From the NCBI GenBank assembly GCA_029255685.2, contig CM055319.2, positions 30,661,568 to 30,725,567 on the forward strand: a stretch of 64,000 nt of DNA, written 5' to 3'. Positions 22,160 to 34,618 of this stretch are shown piece by piece. The notes under the pieces were generated by a model. It saw nothing but the letters and a program-made list of their open reading frames with translations, ran no database searches and was not told the DNA's origin. Position numbers and translations under genes: made by a program. The DNA is from Silene conica (Eukaryota > Streptophyta > Magnoliopsida > Caryophyllales > Caryophyllaceae). How positions within the stretch are numbered: the first letter of the stretch is position 1; each line of letters opens with the position of its first letter.

Positions 22160-23774
22160 TCAAACAAACAGATGCAGATAACACTCTCTCATGGATGCCT
22201 CGGCCTTCCACGTTGCTTCCTCCATGTTATGATTGGTCCACCAAACTTTCACTAATGCTGTCTCCCCATTCCGAGTCTTCCGAACCTTCCTATCCAGTAT
22301 CTCCCTTGGAGTCTCGACATAGGATAATTGCCCATCCACCTCAATCACCTCATGGCTCAACACATGCGATGGAGCTGAGAAACGTGGAACACATTATGAA
22401 CCTTGAATCGAGCTGGAGGTAAGCTAATCGGTATGCCACCTCTCCAACTCTGTCCAAAATCTCAAATGGTCCAATAAACTTCTGACTCAGTTTCTCACGC
22501 TTTCCGAACCTCATCACACCCTTCATTGGAGATACCTTCAGTAGTACCTTCTCTCCTGTATCGAACGAAATTTCACTCGTTTTTAGGTCTGCATAGCTCT
22601 TATGCCTATCTTGGGCAGCCCTCATCTTCTTTCGGATTATCTGCACTTGTTCTACCATCTCCTGGATCATCTCCGGTCCCAAAACTACACCATCAGCTCA
22701 TTCAACCCAACACACATGACTCCGATACTTCCTCTCGTACAAGGCCTCGAAAGGAGCCATACCAATGTTAGCATGATAGTTGTTATTATAAGAGAATTCT
22801 ATCAACCCCAGTCGATCCTCACATGATCCCCCAAACTCCAGCACACAAGCTCTCAACATGTCCTCCAAAGTCTGAATGGTCCTCTCAGTCTGACCGTATG
22901 TAACTGGATGAAAAGCCGTACTCATCTTCAACTGAGTACCCAAAGCGGACTGCAACTCCTGCCAAAATCTGGATATAAATCTCGAGTCTCGATCGGAAAC
23001 AATGTCTTTGGGTACACCATGCAATTTGACCACATTCTGCACATAAGACTTAGCCAACTCGACTTTACTCCAGGTATCTTTCATAGGAATAAAGTGAGCG
23101 GACTTAGTCAAGATGTCAACAATTACCCAGATCATGTTGTTGCCCTTCTGAGTCCGAGGCAACCCCACGATAAAATCCATAGAGATATTCTCCCACTTCC
23201 ATTCAGGTACGTTTAAAGGCTGGATCTTCCCTTGAGGTCTCTTGTGCTCCCCTTTTACCCTCTGACATGTTAAACAACGAGATACAAACTCAGCGACTTC
23301 CTTCTTCATATTTGGCCACCAGAACGTCTTCTTAAGGTCTTTGTACAACTTATCACCCCCTGGATGAACGGAATATGGCGTAGCGTGAGCTTCAGTCACG
23401 ATTTTCTTCTTTAGTTCTTCATTATCTGGAACACACCATCTCCCACTGAACCTCAAACTACCGTTAGCATGGATACTGAATTTTGATTCAGTCTCTCTGT
23501 CAGTACTCTCGATTACCTCACGCCACTTCCAGATTCTCACAATATCTTTTTGCAACTCCCGAATCTCCCCATACAACTCCGGCTCCACCGTCAAATCACT
23601 AAGGGTACCTCCCTTCCGAATCATGAAAATCCCCATCTCCCTTAGCTCGCTATACAACCTCACTCTCGATCTGGCACTACACAAAGCATGGATGGATTTC
23701 CTACTTAGAACATATGCTACCACATTCGCCTTGCCTTCATGATAGACAATCTGCATGTCGTAGTCTCCAATCAA
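22160..23774 (-). pseudogene. Tekay integrase and chromodomain, broken
   Basis: The minus-strand piece 23774-22698 holds the end of RNase H, then integrase: a zinc-binding segment (HPGGDKLYKDLKKTFWWPNM...CLTCQRVK), then the catalytic core with ENISMDFIVGLP, DIVSDRDSRF and QTERTIQTLEDMLR, giving the expected D, D, E. The next pieces (22682-22350, then 22363-22160 in another frame) hold the integrase C-terminus (GPFEILDRVGEVAYRLAYL). They end in a chromodomain (REILDRKVRKTRNGETALVK, VWWTNHNMEEATWKAE). The chromodomain marks this as a chromovirus; in that group it is thought to steer insertion to heterochromatin. Stops near 22695 and a frameshift near 22355 break it. Confidence 0.9.
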
Positions 23775-24916
23775 CTATATCCACCACCTCTGTCTCATAT
23801 TCAACTCTCGCTGGGTGTAGATGTATTTTAAACTCTTGTGATTAGAAAACACCTTAAAAGTGGCTCCATAAAGGTAATGGCGCCACAATTTAAGTGCAAA
23901 AACCAATGCTCCCAGCTCCAAATCATGGGTAGGGTAATTTTCCTCATAGGTCTTCAACTGACGGGAAGCATAAGCATTCACTCTCCCATTCTGTATTAAC
24001 ACACACCCTAAACTATGCTTGGAAGCATCCGTATAAACTTCGAACTATCACTCCCATCAGGCAACGCGAGGATAGGAGCTGTCGTCAGGTGTTCCTTAAG
24101 AGTTAGGAATGCCTTCTCACAGCTCTCATCCCAGGTGAAACGGTTCTCCTTCCTCATCAATGATGTCAAAGGCTTTGCTACCTTCGAAAAATCCTTGACA
24201 AATCTCCTATAATAACCTGCCAGTCCCAAGAAGCTTCAAATCTCACTCACATTCTTAAGGCTTTGCCACTTAGTCACCGCTTCGATCTTACTAGGGTCTA
24301 CGGACATCCTCTCCTTGGAAATCACATGCCCCAGAAAAGCAACTTTCTTCAGCCAAAACTCACATTTGATCAACTTTGCATTTAGCTCATGCTCCTCTAA
24401 GGTCTTGAGTACTCTCCTCAAATGATCCTCATGTTCTTCCTAATTGTTGGAATACACCAGGATATCATCGATAAATACAACCATGAAATTATCCAAGTAT
24501 GGACTAAATACTCGATCCATCAAATCCATGAAAACTGCTGGAGCATTAGTCAACCCAAATGGCATAACCACAAATTCGTAGTGGCCATACCTTGTTCTGA
24601 AAGCGGTCTTAGGAATGTCTTTGTCTTTGATCCTCAGTTGGTGGTACCCCGATCTGAAGTCAATTTTAGAGAAAACTCCAGCTCCACTTAACTGGTCGAA
24701 CAAATCGTCAATTCTGGGCAAAGGATAACGGTTCTTGATGGTCACATTGTTCAGTTCTCGATAGTCAACACAAAGCCTTAGACTTCCATCCTTCTTTTTC
24801 ACAAATAACACGGGCGCTCCCCAGGGTGACACACTAGGTCGGATTAACCCTTTCTCAGCCAATTCATCCAACTGCTTCTTCAACTCCTCCATCACTCTTG
24901 GTCCCATACGATACAA
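23775..24916 (-). pseudogene. Tekay reverse transcriptase and RNase H, broken
   Basis: The minus strand reads [52 protein letters not shown] and [11 protein letters not shown], with the DD pair of the polymerase centre. KCEFWLKKVAFLGHVIS, SLMRKENRFTWDESCEKAF and the RNase H region [20 protein letters not shown] follow. Stops break the frame near 24438, 24235 and 24005; the pieces at 24916-24008 stay in one frame. The region is well conserved, so the element is of moderate age. Confidence 0.92.
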
Positions 24917-25104
24917 TGATTTAGATATTGGTCATGCCCCTGGCTTTAGGTCAATGGAAAATTTCACTTCCCTCCTTGGTGGCAACCCTGGAACATCATC
25001 ACGGAACACTCCCGCAAACTCCCGCACCACAGGTATCTCACTAGCCTTAGGGGTCTCTGTCTTACAGTCCCACATTTGACCTTAGGTTTGACCAAGTATC
25101 CCTT

Positions 25105-26672
25105 TTAAGATACCCTCACTCCTTTAGGTCCCCTAAAAGAGATCTTCTTCTGATGACAGTCGATAAAAGCTCGATACTTCCCCAACCAATCCATCCCCAG
25201 TATCACCTCAAAACCTCCCAATAGAAATTCCATAAGGTCGCAATGGAAGGTCACTTCTCCAATCTTGATAGGCACACTCCTATAAACTCTACTACATGAC
25301 ACAGACTCTCCAGAAGGTATTGTCACTGAACCCATAACTAAGTCATAGATCCCAAATTCTAATACCCTAGCATGTTCTCTAGATATAAAAGAATGGGTGC
25401 CTCCAGAATCGAAAAGTACAAAAATAGGTTTAGAGTTCACGAGAAAAGTACCAGTCACAACATGAGCATCGTCTTTGGCTGCCTGCTTCCCCATAGCAAA
25501 GAGCTTGCCACTGGATTTAACCCCACTCTGACTGGTAGTAGCTGTCCTAGTCTGATGATTTCCTTCCATCTCGGTCTTTTGGTTATATCCACCCCCGCTG
25601 TGCTGATTCTGATGAGAACGGTTCTGATAGTTGCTGTAATTCTTCTGGTAATTACTGCTGCCTCCAGACTTCGCACCCCCTCCATAGCTTGACATGGGAG
25701 TACGGTACCCACCACTACCATATGTTTGCGTGCGTGATCCACTATATCCCGATGTTGGTGTACGGTAACCCCCAGACTGGTATCCTCCTGATGATCGACA
25801 CACTGCCTGCTTATGTCCCGTCTTTCCACAGCCAAAGCAAACAACTCCCACGGAACCATTTCCCGAACCTCCACTCCTGTAGTTACCCTCACTCTGGTTC
25901 CTCACACTCCCCGAGGCACTATTGGTGAAATAACCACTAAACTTGTTGGATTTCTGCTTCTTCAATCCCGAATTTTCACTAACAGCTTCAGCTTTTCTCT
26001 TATCAGTTTTGGTCTTCTTGTCTTCCTTGATCATTTCTGAAAGCCTCTCCGTCGCCCCAGCCCTTAGTTAGATATCCCGGATTGTGGTGGGCGGGGTTGC
26101 AATGAGTCTCTTCTTTATAGTTATGGTCAGCCCCCTTTCAAACTTCATCGCTAGCATCACATCATCAAATCCCATCTCTCCCACATGACTCAACAACTGG
26201 ATGAATTTCCGATAATAGACCTCCACTGTCATGTCCTCAATCATTCTGAAAGTATCAAACTCCTCTCTCAGCTTACTTTTCTGGAATTCAGGTAGGAACA
26301 CCTCATACAAATCCTCATGAACGCTACCCAATCTACATGGTTGCTTCCATCCTCCCTTGCTGCTTCACGGATTTCCCCTTTGCTTCCGGTCCACCAGTCT
26401 CCGGCCATACCTCTGAGATAGTGGGCAGCTTGGTCAACCCTCGGCTCCTCAGGGCAGTCCACTAGCTCAAATAGATTGCTGAATTCTCGACACCATTCCC
26501 CCAATAAGTGAGGTTCCCCTTCCCCAGTAAATTGAGTAGGGTGATGCCTCGCAATTATCGTACTCATCTTCGAAGAATCTAAGCGTCTGGCTTTTAGAGC
26601 CTCATTCTCAGTTAGTAACTGGTCTAGTTCCTCTTGTGTAAGGTTAGCAACGTTATTCCTTCTCGGAGGCAT
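25105..26672 (-). pseudogene. Tekay gag and protease, frameshifted
   Basis: Gag starts at 26672 (MPPRRNNVANLTQEELDQLL) with the retrotransposon gag core (FSNLFELVDCPEEPRVDQAA, YLRGMAGDWW). It shifts frame near 26300 and continues through YRKFIQLLSHVGEMGFDD. A Gly/Ser/Tyr-rich linker carries a zinc knuckle (CFGCGKTGHKQAVC, about residue 70 of the 25105-26034 piece). The protease follows with VLFDSGGTHSFIS, where DSG is the aspartate centre, and FEVILGMDWLGKYRAFIDC. The stretch 24917-25104 between protease and RT has no long frame. Confidence 0.9.
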
Positions 26673-27244
26673 CTCTATAACACATAAAGAAGAAAATGAG
26701 TTCCCAACTTAAGTAGGGGTGCTCACCTAGTTTAGGGTTACATTTCATAAGCATTAGAATTCGGATGCTTACATTAACACTACCAACTATTTCTTACTAT
26801 CATTTATCTGTAATCATGGCTCAGGGATCACATAACCGCATATCACTATACATGATGTAATTTCTAATACAATAAAGATCATCTCATGCATCCACATCAT
26901 TATACACTTATATGAAATCTCAAACACGTAATTCCTTCATCCACATACCCTTAACCTTCATGTTCATAAAATTCACAATTCAAGAGAACTCTTATAAAAC
27001 CCCTTTATCATTTTTCACCACCAACTTCCATCGCTTCCTATTCTACCCTTTTCTCTCGTATGCACTCAAGGTACCCGGGTAAAAGTGAGAGGGCCAATGG
27101 TTCGGTGTGAGGGGGCCCCAGACTCATCCCTTACCATCAGCGTGCTTCTAACAGTTCTATCCCGGAGTTCATTTTATTAGACTCTTCCTAAATTCATTGG
27201 GTTTATTAAGTTAGGCCTCAGGATCGTTCGCTCTGATACCACTT
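26673..27244 (-). other. Tekay leader with primer binding site
   Basis: This is the noncoding leader between the right LTR and gag on the minus strand. The primer site is the complement of CTCTGATACC at 27231-27240 (GGTATCAGAG on the minus strand), matching initiator Met-tRNA, four bases from the LTR edge. No other feature is seen. Confidence 0.82.
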
Positions 27245-29316
27245 TGTAACACCCCCATTTATTCAAGGGCCTGGACTAAGAATCCCTAGATAATTAAGGG
27301 TGTTACCATCTCGGAATACCGAGCTAGTAGATAACAAAAGGGAAAGAACCCAGTACTTTATTAAATATTAAAAGTCAACCAACGTCCTTACAACTGTTTC
27401 ATAAACATAAGTGAAAAGTTCTAACAACTCGTATAAGAATAACTATGGTGATCTAGACTCTAGTCTGGTCCGGATCCAAGCTCTCCCTTCCCTTTCAGCT
27501 CCCCTAGTCTAAAGTACCTGTCAGTCTACTCCCCAATAATTTGGTTCATCACAAGTGATCACGAACACACAGGGTCAACCACGAGGTTGAGTAGGAAAAC
27601 ATAAATAAGACATAAATTATAATAGATCGGAACACCACCCCGTCTCCGTATCACAAGACCCAATATCACCCCACACCATATCACAAGACCTAATAACACA
27701 CCACACCATATCACAAGACCCATTATCTAAGCTCCATATCACAAGACCCATTATCTCCGCTCCATATCACAAGACCCATTATCTCCGCTCCATATCACAT
27801 ACAAATATATATATATATATACATTTAATAACATCATGATATAGCATCCGAACAGTAATACAAAACTCACAATAAATAACAACACATGTCATGTCATAAT
27901 TAAATTCACAATATTCCCCTACCTCAAACTACAGCAAGACAAAATCAACCGAACGGCTGCTAGAAGTGTTCCACGCGGAAACCGCGTCACCTAAACATAT
28001 ATTATGTGACGATTAATAATCTTCCCAAACCCCCATATCACAAAGTACACCTACTATAAATAGTAACCTTCTAAAAGTGGAAAGTTTCCCAAAATGAAAA
28101 CTTTCCCGAAATAGCAACTTTCTTAAAAGGAAATTTCCCGACTCATAAATCTTTCAACTAAGACAATATAATAATCAACCAATATACTACTATTACCTCC
28201 AATACAATAATAATAATAATAATAATAATAGTAATTATAGTATAAGTGCTAACATATTAATAATACTATTAATAATAATGGCAAATAATAATGATAATAA
28301 TAACAAATAATAATAATGATCATAGTAGCAAATAATAAAACACGCCTAACAGCCCCCTTAATCGTGACACAGCAACCCGCAAAACAGACCCCACCACCAC
28401 CACGTAGCACCACCATTACCACCGGCAACCACCAAACACGAACCCCACAACCGCCTGCTACCACCCCGACACCCAGCAGCCCTTTCGACAGCTGCCGGCG
28501 AGGTGAACCAAAGCCTAAACCAGGCCTGGTTCCTCACCCAAACACCACAGATCCTACCTACACTAATCCCATGTCGACACCTCTAACAGCCCTAACACCG
28601 CCTGAAACCACCACCATGTCCACCCCTGACACCAGACCCATACGCACTAGTGGTACCACCGCGTCGACCTCCCCCGAGTCAACGGTGGTACCACCCCCAA
28701 CCCTCTGTACCTGTACCACGAACAACCCAGACCCATGACAAAATAGAGAACACAACCTACCCTTTTTACACCGACGACACCCCCACAACCACCGTGACAC
28801 CACCACCTAACCACCCTAACTTCACCCCTGAAAAAGTGATAGCATAAAACATGAATAACGACAACCTACCTTTATTCGAATACGACTACCACGAAACATG
28901 AGAAAAACGCAACTCAGTGAACATACCTGTTTCACGGTTAAAACAAACCACCCTATACCACCTAGCCTCACCGTATAAACTGCCTTCCTTGTCTCTGATG
29001 TGGTGGCTGCAAGATTGGGTTGTTGGTAGTGTTTGGGATAGGGTAAAACTAGGTTACATGAGCTATATATGTCGGCATAGAGGAGGGTGTAATTTTAGGT
29101 GTTTACAAAAGAATAAGGTGTGGGTTGCACGTGTGATGTGTATGGCATTCAAGGCCCACAACTCCATGCCAAAGGTCTCAAGTTCAAACCCCGCTAGCAA
29201 CACGTTATAAAATAATCATTCGATAATATATTTATTAAATATATTAACTATCGTTCAAACACTATCGACACGACACTAATAATAACAATATTATAATAAA
29301 ATTTCGAGCTATTACA
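27245..29316 (-). mobile_element. Right (5') LTR of the Tekay element
   Basis: The 2072-bp LTR begins TGTAACACCCCCATTTATTC on the plus strand and ends ATTTCGAGCTATTACA. The 28-bp tandem array is at about 27680-27800 and differs from the left copy by point changes. An (AT)n run at about 27806-27822 and an AAT-rich run at 28205-28235 are longer than in the left LTR. Confidence 0.9.
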
Positions 29317-29341
29317 ATTGTCTTGAATGTTCTTGAACAAT

Positions 29342-29750
29342 ATAACTTGCTAAATAATCGATTTCATGATAATCTTGATGTTCGTCTTAAAAGGTTAATT
29401 TGAATTCTTAAGTTTATGTCATTGTTTAATAAGGATTAGATATTGAATGTTATCGATCTTGTATTTTTAGCAACCCAATATTAATTTTTCAAATTCATTA
29501 GCTATGAAAAGTAAAAAAAAGATTTTCGTCAGAAATAGGCTGTTTATAGCGTTTTTCCACCGACGCTTTTCATCTTCTGTCGCTTTGTTTTCGACGTTTT
29601 TCGTCTTCTAGCTGTTAGTTTTCGTGTTTTTTTCTGTTTTGTTGCGATTTATTCTGTAATTTTGTGTAGCAACGCTTATTTAACAAAGGTTTTTTAAGGT
29701 TTCAGCGTTTTTAAAGCGTCGAAATTTTCTGTTAAAGTTTTTGCTGGGTT
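29342..29750. other. Unassigned AT-rich stretch
   Basis: This lies between the presumed Sirevirus LTR end and the CACTA-B left end. It contains AGCGTTTTTCCACCGACGC and several GACG/GCGTTTTT words but no ORF, repeat pair or splice pattern that can be defended. It may be the last part of the Sirevirus LTR or its flanking DNA. Confidence 0.4.
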
Positions 29751-29827
29751 CACTACAACGATTCTTAAAACGGGCGACTTACTTTGGCGACTGAAATCAG
29801 TCGCCAAAGTGTAGTCACAGAGATTAG
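29751..29827. mobile_element. CACTA element B, left terminus
   Basis: It starts CACTACAACGATTCTTAAAA and continues with GGGCGACTTACTTTGGCGAC and a CTGAAATCAG palindrome. The mirror-image terminus is at 47620-47861 (ends ATTCTTGTAGTG). Aligned on opposite strands, the two ends match over the first 28 bases with few mismatches and share the TTGGCGACTG motif, so they are very probably the ends of one element. The 3-bp flanks are GTT and TTT, so the duplication is imperfect. A copia element begins at 29828. Confidence 0.75.
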
Positions 29828-30812
29828 TGTGGAAAAATATCTGTATATATTCCCAATTCTTTATATGCCGGATTATAACGAATTTATAGGGTACGATTTA
29901 TAGTCATTAACGAAGAACAAGATACAAAGATTGGGATTAAGAACTAACCTTCTGTCCTTGCAAAGGCCTAAGATCAGATATTAAAACAGATATCCTCCTA
30001 ATCGTTGCACCCAAGATGTCCTGATAAATACCCTTTCCTGAGCTAGAAACTGCAAAATTACCTCTAATTTTGTGTATGATGAAAGCTAGAGAGAGAGAGA
30101 GAGAGGAGAAGTATGCGTGGGAACTCATGTCTTCATAAGGTGTCGAGTTGGTCTATTTATAGGTGAGTGTATCGAGTAGTTTCGTCAGAATACAACTCTT
30201 CTATTTATACTACTAACAACTTCTCCTAATAACCATAAGATAAAAAATCGCTCCCAACATAACTGATCCACACGCCACAACTGTAGTCGTGTGACCTACT
30301 GTAGCAACCAGATTTTTATCTGTAAAAATCGGTTGTTACACTCTGTTAGTGTAATGTTTATCTTTATAAATATCTTATATTTATATTTAGCAATTAAATA
30401 TAACCGTTTATATTTAATTGAATTATTTTATCTTCATTAAATAATTTCATTAGACACTAATTAAATATAACATTTTACATTTAATTACGAATTAATATTT
30501 TAATTTGTCTTAGGTAATATTATTTAATCAGAATTAAATAATTATATCACCATTACATTGACTAACCGTTTAGTCGTATAGGGTATCAATATGATTACAT
30601 TTTCATCTAATCATATCTCTCAGATTCCATCCTTTAGGTGTGACTCTTAGGGACCAGTTGATTACCGCCATCTGTATGACAATAACGTCAAACTTTCTAG
30701 CAAGCCAATCGTTATTGATAAACGTGAATCAACTGGGTAAAATACAAAGTATACTTTGTGTTCCTTTAAGAGATTTATACGTGCTGTCGCACTGAGGACA
30801 CTAGCTTCAACA
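29828..30812 (-). mobile_element. Left (3') LTR of the copia element
   Basis: It is bounded by TGTGG and CAACA. On the minus strand it starts TGTTGAAGCTAGTGTCC after the purine-rich GGACAAGTGGTAGAT, a weak polypurine tract. A TATA-like CTATAAATAGACC (minus strand, about 30151-30163) fits an LTR promoter. An AG microsatellite sits at 30089-30105. The partner LTR is not in the window, so the borders rest on terminal motifs alone. Confidence 0.65.
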
Positions 30813-31592
30813 ATCTACCACTTGTCCGTACAAGTGTATGTGCGATAACCGATTCTCATATCCAATTAAATTTCTCCCACTCAATGTAAAACAATTTGCA
30901 AATCTGTATTCACAAAGGTCGTATTTTACAAGCGATCTGTATCAAGACTGGTTTCCCCGACTAGAGAGTAACTCAACTAATAACGAATCATTATTCGAGC
31001 TAAGCCAAGCAATTCAGTTACTACTTCTCGAGTGGCCCTGAGAAATATTAAAACCTGATAAGGGGTGGATATTTCCTTCAACTCGAATCTTGTAGATGTA
31101 AGCGCAGTAGGAAATGACCCAAAAAAATTGCTTAGCCCCAGTTACGGTCAGCTAGTGACAAAGAAATCAAAGTCACCCAAAACTGCCCTTTATCTTACGA
31201 AACAATCGACAGTCAAAAGAATCGACTCAAGGAACACGATGGACGTCCTATCCACGACCCGACATCGAATGTTCTGTAACATTTACGACTCCATTGCGTC
31301 GTCACGTAAATGTCCTACAAGTTATCGTTATAATCTCGTATCTATGATCGATCAGTCAACTGTTTGACTTATGGTTTAATGAACCCACCATTAATCGACG
31401 TCACAAAATAATTGCCAGAGTTATCATCTCGTGAAGGCGATTACGGACAAAAAAAAAATATAATGTAATTCAGTTCCCTTTGTGGTGTTCAATGTTGTCA
31501 GTACAATCCACATGAAAAACAATATATAAAACAAAATCGATGGTGTTATAAATAGTATATGAAATAGATACAATATCCAATCAGTAAAAGTA
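30813..31592 (-). other. Copia 3' noncoding region
   Basis: Between the LTR and the RNase H end of pol there are 780 bp without a credible frame. The short ORFs on the plus strand have no conserved blocks. Confidence 0.6.
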
Positions 31593-34361
31593 CTAATACA
31601 ACTCAGGAACACGTTTAATTCCCATTGAAATAACGTGCCCTTCATGTTTATCATGTCTTAATGGTTTAGTGAGAGGATTTGTGATGTTGTCATCCGTCGC
31701 AATCTTGTCTATCACTATCTCCTTTTGCTCCATGTAGTCTCGAATGAGGTGAGCTTTCTGCAGTACATGTCTAGATTTGTTGCTAGACTTAAGCTCCATA
31801 GCCTGGAAGATGGCACCTCTATTGTCGCAATAGATGGTGATCGGGTTGTTCGAACTAGGAACTACAGTGAGTCCTTGTAAGAACTGACGCATCCATATAG
31901 CTTCCTCTGCAGCTTCTGAAGCGGCATAGTACTCGGACTCAGTAGTAGAATCTGCAATAACACTCTACTTGGAGCTTTTCCAACTGATAGCAGCGCCATT
32001 AAGAGTAAAAACGAATCCAGACTGAGATTTCGAGTCATCGCGATCCGTTTGGAAGCTACCATCTGCGTAACCGTTTGCACAAAGCTCAGTGCCTCCACCA
32101 TAAGTCAATACCCAATCTTTAGTCCTCCGTAGGTACTTAAGAATGTTTTTAACAGCCATCCAGTGTGGTTCACCTGGATTGCCTTGGTACCGACTCGTCA
32201 TACTCAAAGCATATGCCACGTCTGGACGTGTGCATATCATGGCATACATAATCGATCCTAAAGCTGAAGCATAAGGAATGCGACTCATGCGCTCGACCTC
32301 TTCCGGTATCTTAGGTGCCCGAGTCTTACTCAAATGCATCCCCAAGATCATCGGAAGTAACCCCTTTTTAGAGTTGGTCATGCTGAATCTGTCAAGAATC
32401 TTATTTATATAAGACTCTTGACTCTGTGATAACATCCATCGTGATCTATCTCTATAGATACGGATCCCCAATATACATTGTGCTTCACCCAGATTTTTCA
32501 TCTGGAAATGGTTCTTTAACCATACTTCAACCGAGGATAAGAGAGGGATGTCATTTCCGATCAAGAGTATGTCGTCGACATACAACACCAGAAAGCCGAT
32601 CTTGCTCCCACTCGACTTCATATATAAGCATGGTTCTTCGACTGATCGAATAAAACCATTCTTTTTTATCACTTGGTCGAAGCGATGATTACAACTCCTA
32701 GATGCTTGCTTAAGTCCATAAATGGAACGCTTAAGCTTGCACACTTTCTTAGGATTTTTAGGATCTGTGAAACCTTCGGGTTGTACCCTGTACAAGTCCT
32801 CCTCCAAATAATCGTTTTAGAAGGCGGTTTTCACATCCATTTGCCATATTTCATAGTCATGAAATGCAGCAATCGCTAAGATAATCCCAATGGAACGCAG
32901 CATGACTACGGGTGCAAAAATCTCATCATAGTGCAACCCTTGCACTTGAGTGAAACCTTTTGCCACTAGTCGCGCCTTGTAGGTGTCTGGTTGTTCCTCG
33001 ATGGAACACTTTATCTTATAAAGCCATTTGCACTGAAGAGGTCGTACCTTATCAGGCAAATCAACCAACTCCCAAACGTTATTCTCATACATGGAGTCCA
33101 TTTCGAATTGCATGGCATTCAGCCATAGCTTTGAGTCGGAACAGGTCATAGCACCTTTATAGGTCACGGGTTCGTTACTCTCTAAGAGAAAAAATTCACC
33201 TCCGTCAAGTTCCTCGATCATACCTATGTATCTATCTGGAGGAATATTTGGAGGAATGGAGTGTTTACCGGACCTTCTAGGTTCCTCATGAATACTGACT
33301 GCAACATAAGATGAAGTAACGGTTTCCTCCATTGGTTGCTCAGTATTTGGTTCTTGAACCTTCGACAGATCAAAGGTTCTATTACTTGTCTTATTCTCGA
33401 GAAACTCTTTCTCTAAGAACTTCGCACTAGCCGCAACAAAAACGCGTTGTGCGGTAGGCGAGTAGAAGTAATGACCAAACATTCCTTTTGGATAACTAAT
33501 AAAGTATGTCTTCACTGATCGCGAGCTGAGCTTATCCTCGTGTCTCCACTTCACATAAGCCTCGCAGCCCCAAACCCGAATAAAGGACAAGTTAGGGACC
33601 GTTCCCTTCCATATCTCATATGGAGTCTTGTCAACAACTTTAGACGGACTTCGGTTAAGCATAAGTGCAGCTGGCAATAGAGCAAAGCCCGATAATGAAT
33701 CTGGCACAACTGTTTGACTCATCATGGATCGAATCATATCTAATAGTGTTTGATTTCTCCGTTCGGACACACCATTTAACTGTGGTGTTCCAGGTTAAGT
33801 TAATTGTAGTATAATACCACGGTCTTTAAGGTGTTGATCAAACTCATTCGAAAGATACTCACCACCACGATCTGATCGTAGTGCTTTAATCATTCTATCC
33901 AGTTGGTTTTCAACCTTCGCCTGGAATTCCTTGAACTTTTCAAAGGATTCACTTTTATGCTTCATTAAGTAGACATATTCGTATCTACTTAAATCATCTG
34001 TGAAAGTGATGAAATTTCTATAGCCGTCTTGCGCGGTGATTGACATAGGTCCACATACATCTGTATGGACGAGGCCTAATAGGTCAGCAGCTTGCATTCC
34101 AACACCTTTGAAGAAAATATGAGTCATTTTGCCTATGAGACATGATTCACATGTGCCAAATGATTCATAATCAAATGGAGATATAGCGCCATTCTGTATT
34201 AGTTGCTTTACACGTTTCTCATTTGTGTCTCATACGATAGTGCCATATATATGTTTGATCTTTGTCACCAACCTTTAGTTTCTTATTATTCATGTGTAAT
34301 ATTTCAGTCGATTGATCTAAGACATATATACCATTCATGGAAACTGCTTTACCATAAACCA
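31593..34361 (-). pseudogene. Copia pol (integrase, RT, RNase H), several stops
   Basis: Minus-strand order: the integrase zinc segment region (YVLDQSTEILHMNNKKLKVG and IWHYRMRHK), the core with VHTDVCGPMS, TFTDDLSRYEYVYLMKHKSE and LRSDRGGEYLSNEF, then GVSERRNQTLLDMIRSMMSQ (D, D, E all visible). RT follows with KARLVAKGFTQVQGLHYDEI, KLKRSIYGLKQASR and VLYVDDILLIGND. RNase H follows with ANGYADGSFQTDRDDSKSQS and YCDNRGAIFQAMELKSSNKS. Stops or frame breaks lie near 34200, 33790, 32812 and 31960. The upstream end is cut at 34361 by CACTA-C. Confidence 0.92.
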
Positions 34362-34375
34362 CACTAGTAGAAAAA

Positions 34376-34618
34376 TACTTATTTGAGGCGTCAAAAATGA
34401 GGTCATTTGCGGCGTTTTTAGTGTAGCAGCAAATAAGGGGGACGCAAATAGAAAAAGTCATTTGAGGCGGAAAAAAACGCCGCAAATAAGAGGTTATTTG
34501 AGGCGTTTTTCTAAAAAACGCCGCAAATAGAAAATGCTATTTGAGGCGTTTTTTTCAAAAAACGCCGCAAATAGGTTCTCTATTTGAGGCGTTTTTTCAA
34601 AAAACGCCGCAAATAGGG
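34376..34618. promoter_or_regulatory. Left subterminal motif array of CACTA-C
   Basis: Repeats of TATTTGAGGCGTTTTT and its complement AAAAACGCCGCAAATAG form several perfect small inverted repeats, each with a TTTTTTCAAAAAA-like centre. The mirror array is at 47371-47510. These are the presumed binding sites for the transposition proteins of this family. Confidence 0.85.

Larger units (their letters stand above)
19967..29316 (-). mobile_element. Tekay/Del-type chromovirus (Ty3/gypsy)
   Basis: Two LTRs of about 2 kb (19967-21968 and 27245-29316) flank a minus-strand gag-pol region ending in a chromodomain. The minus-strand LTR reads TGTAATAGCTCG...GGGTGTTACA. A Met-tRNA primer site (GGTATCAGAGC) adjoins the right LTR and a polypurine tract (TTTTAAGGGGGGAAGAC) adjoins the left one. 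The outer end of the left LTR is short or altered (TGTACAAATATTC against TGTAACACCCCCATTTATTC). The flanking 5 bp (CTTGT and ATTGT) match at four of five positions. The element is full length but carries several stops and frameshifts. It splits the Sirevirus LTR. Confidence 0.9.
9166..29341 (+). mobile_element. Sirevirus 3' LTR, split into four pieces by later insertions
   Basis: The LTR begins TGTTGAACC directly after the polypurine tract. Its pieces are 9166-9219, 11490-11663, 18900-19966 and from 29317 onward, separated by the hAT, CACTA-A and Tekay insertions. The third piece has a TATA box (TATATAAATAG, 19586-19596) followed by a leader-like segment, as expected of a promoter LTR, and ends near GAGAACTTGTAC. 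The right boundary is uncertain: GTTCTTGAACA at 29331-29341 is a possible end, but the 5' LTR needed for comparison is outside the window. The pieces total at least 1.3 kb. Confidence 0.65.
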
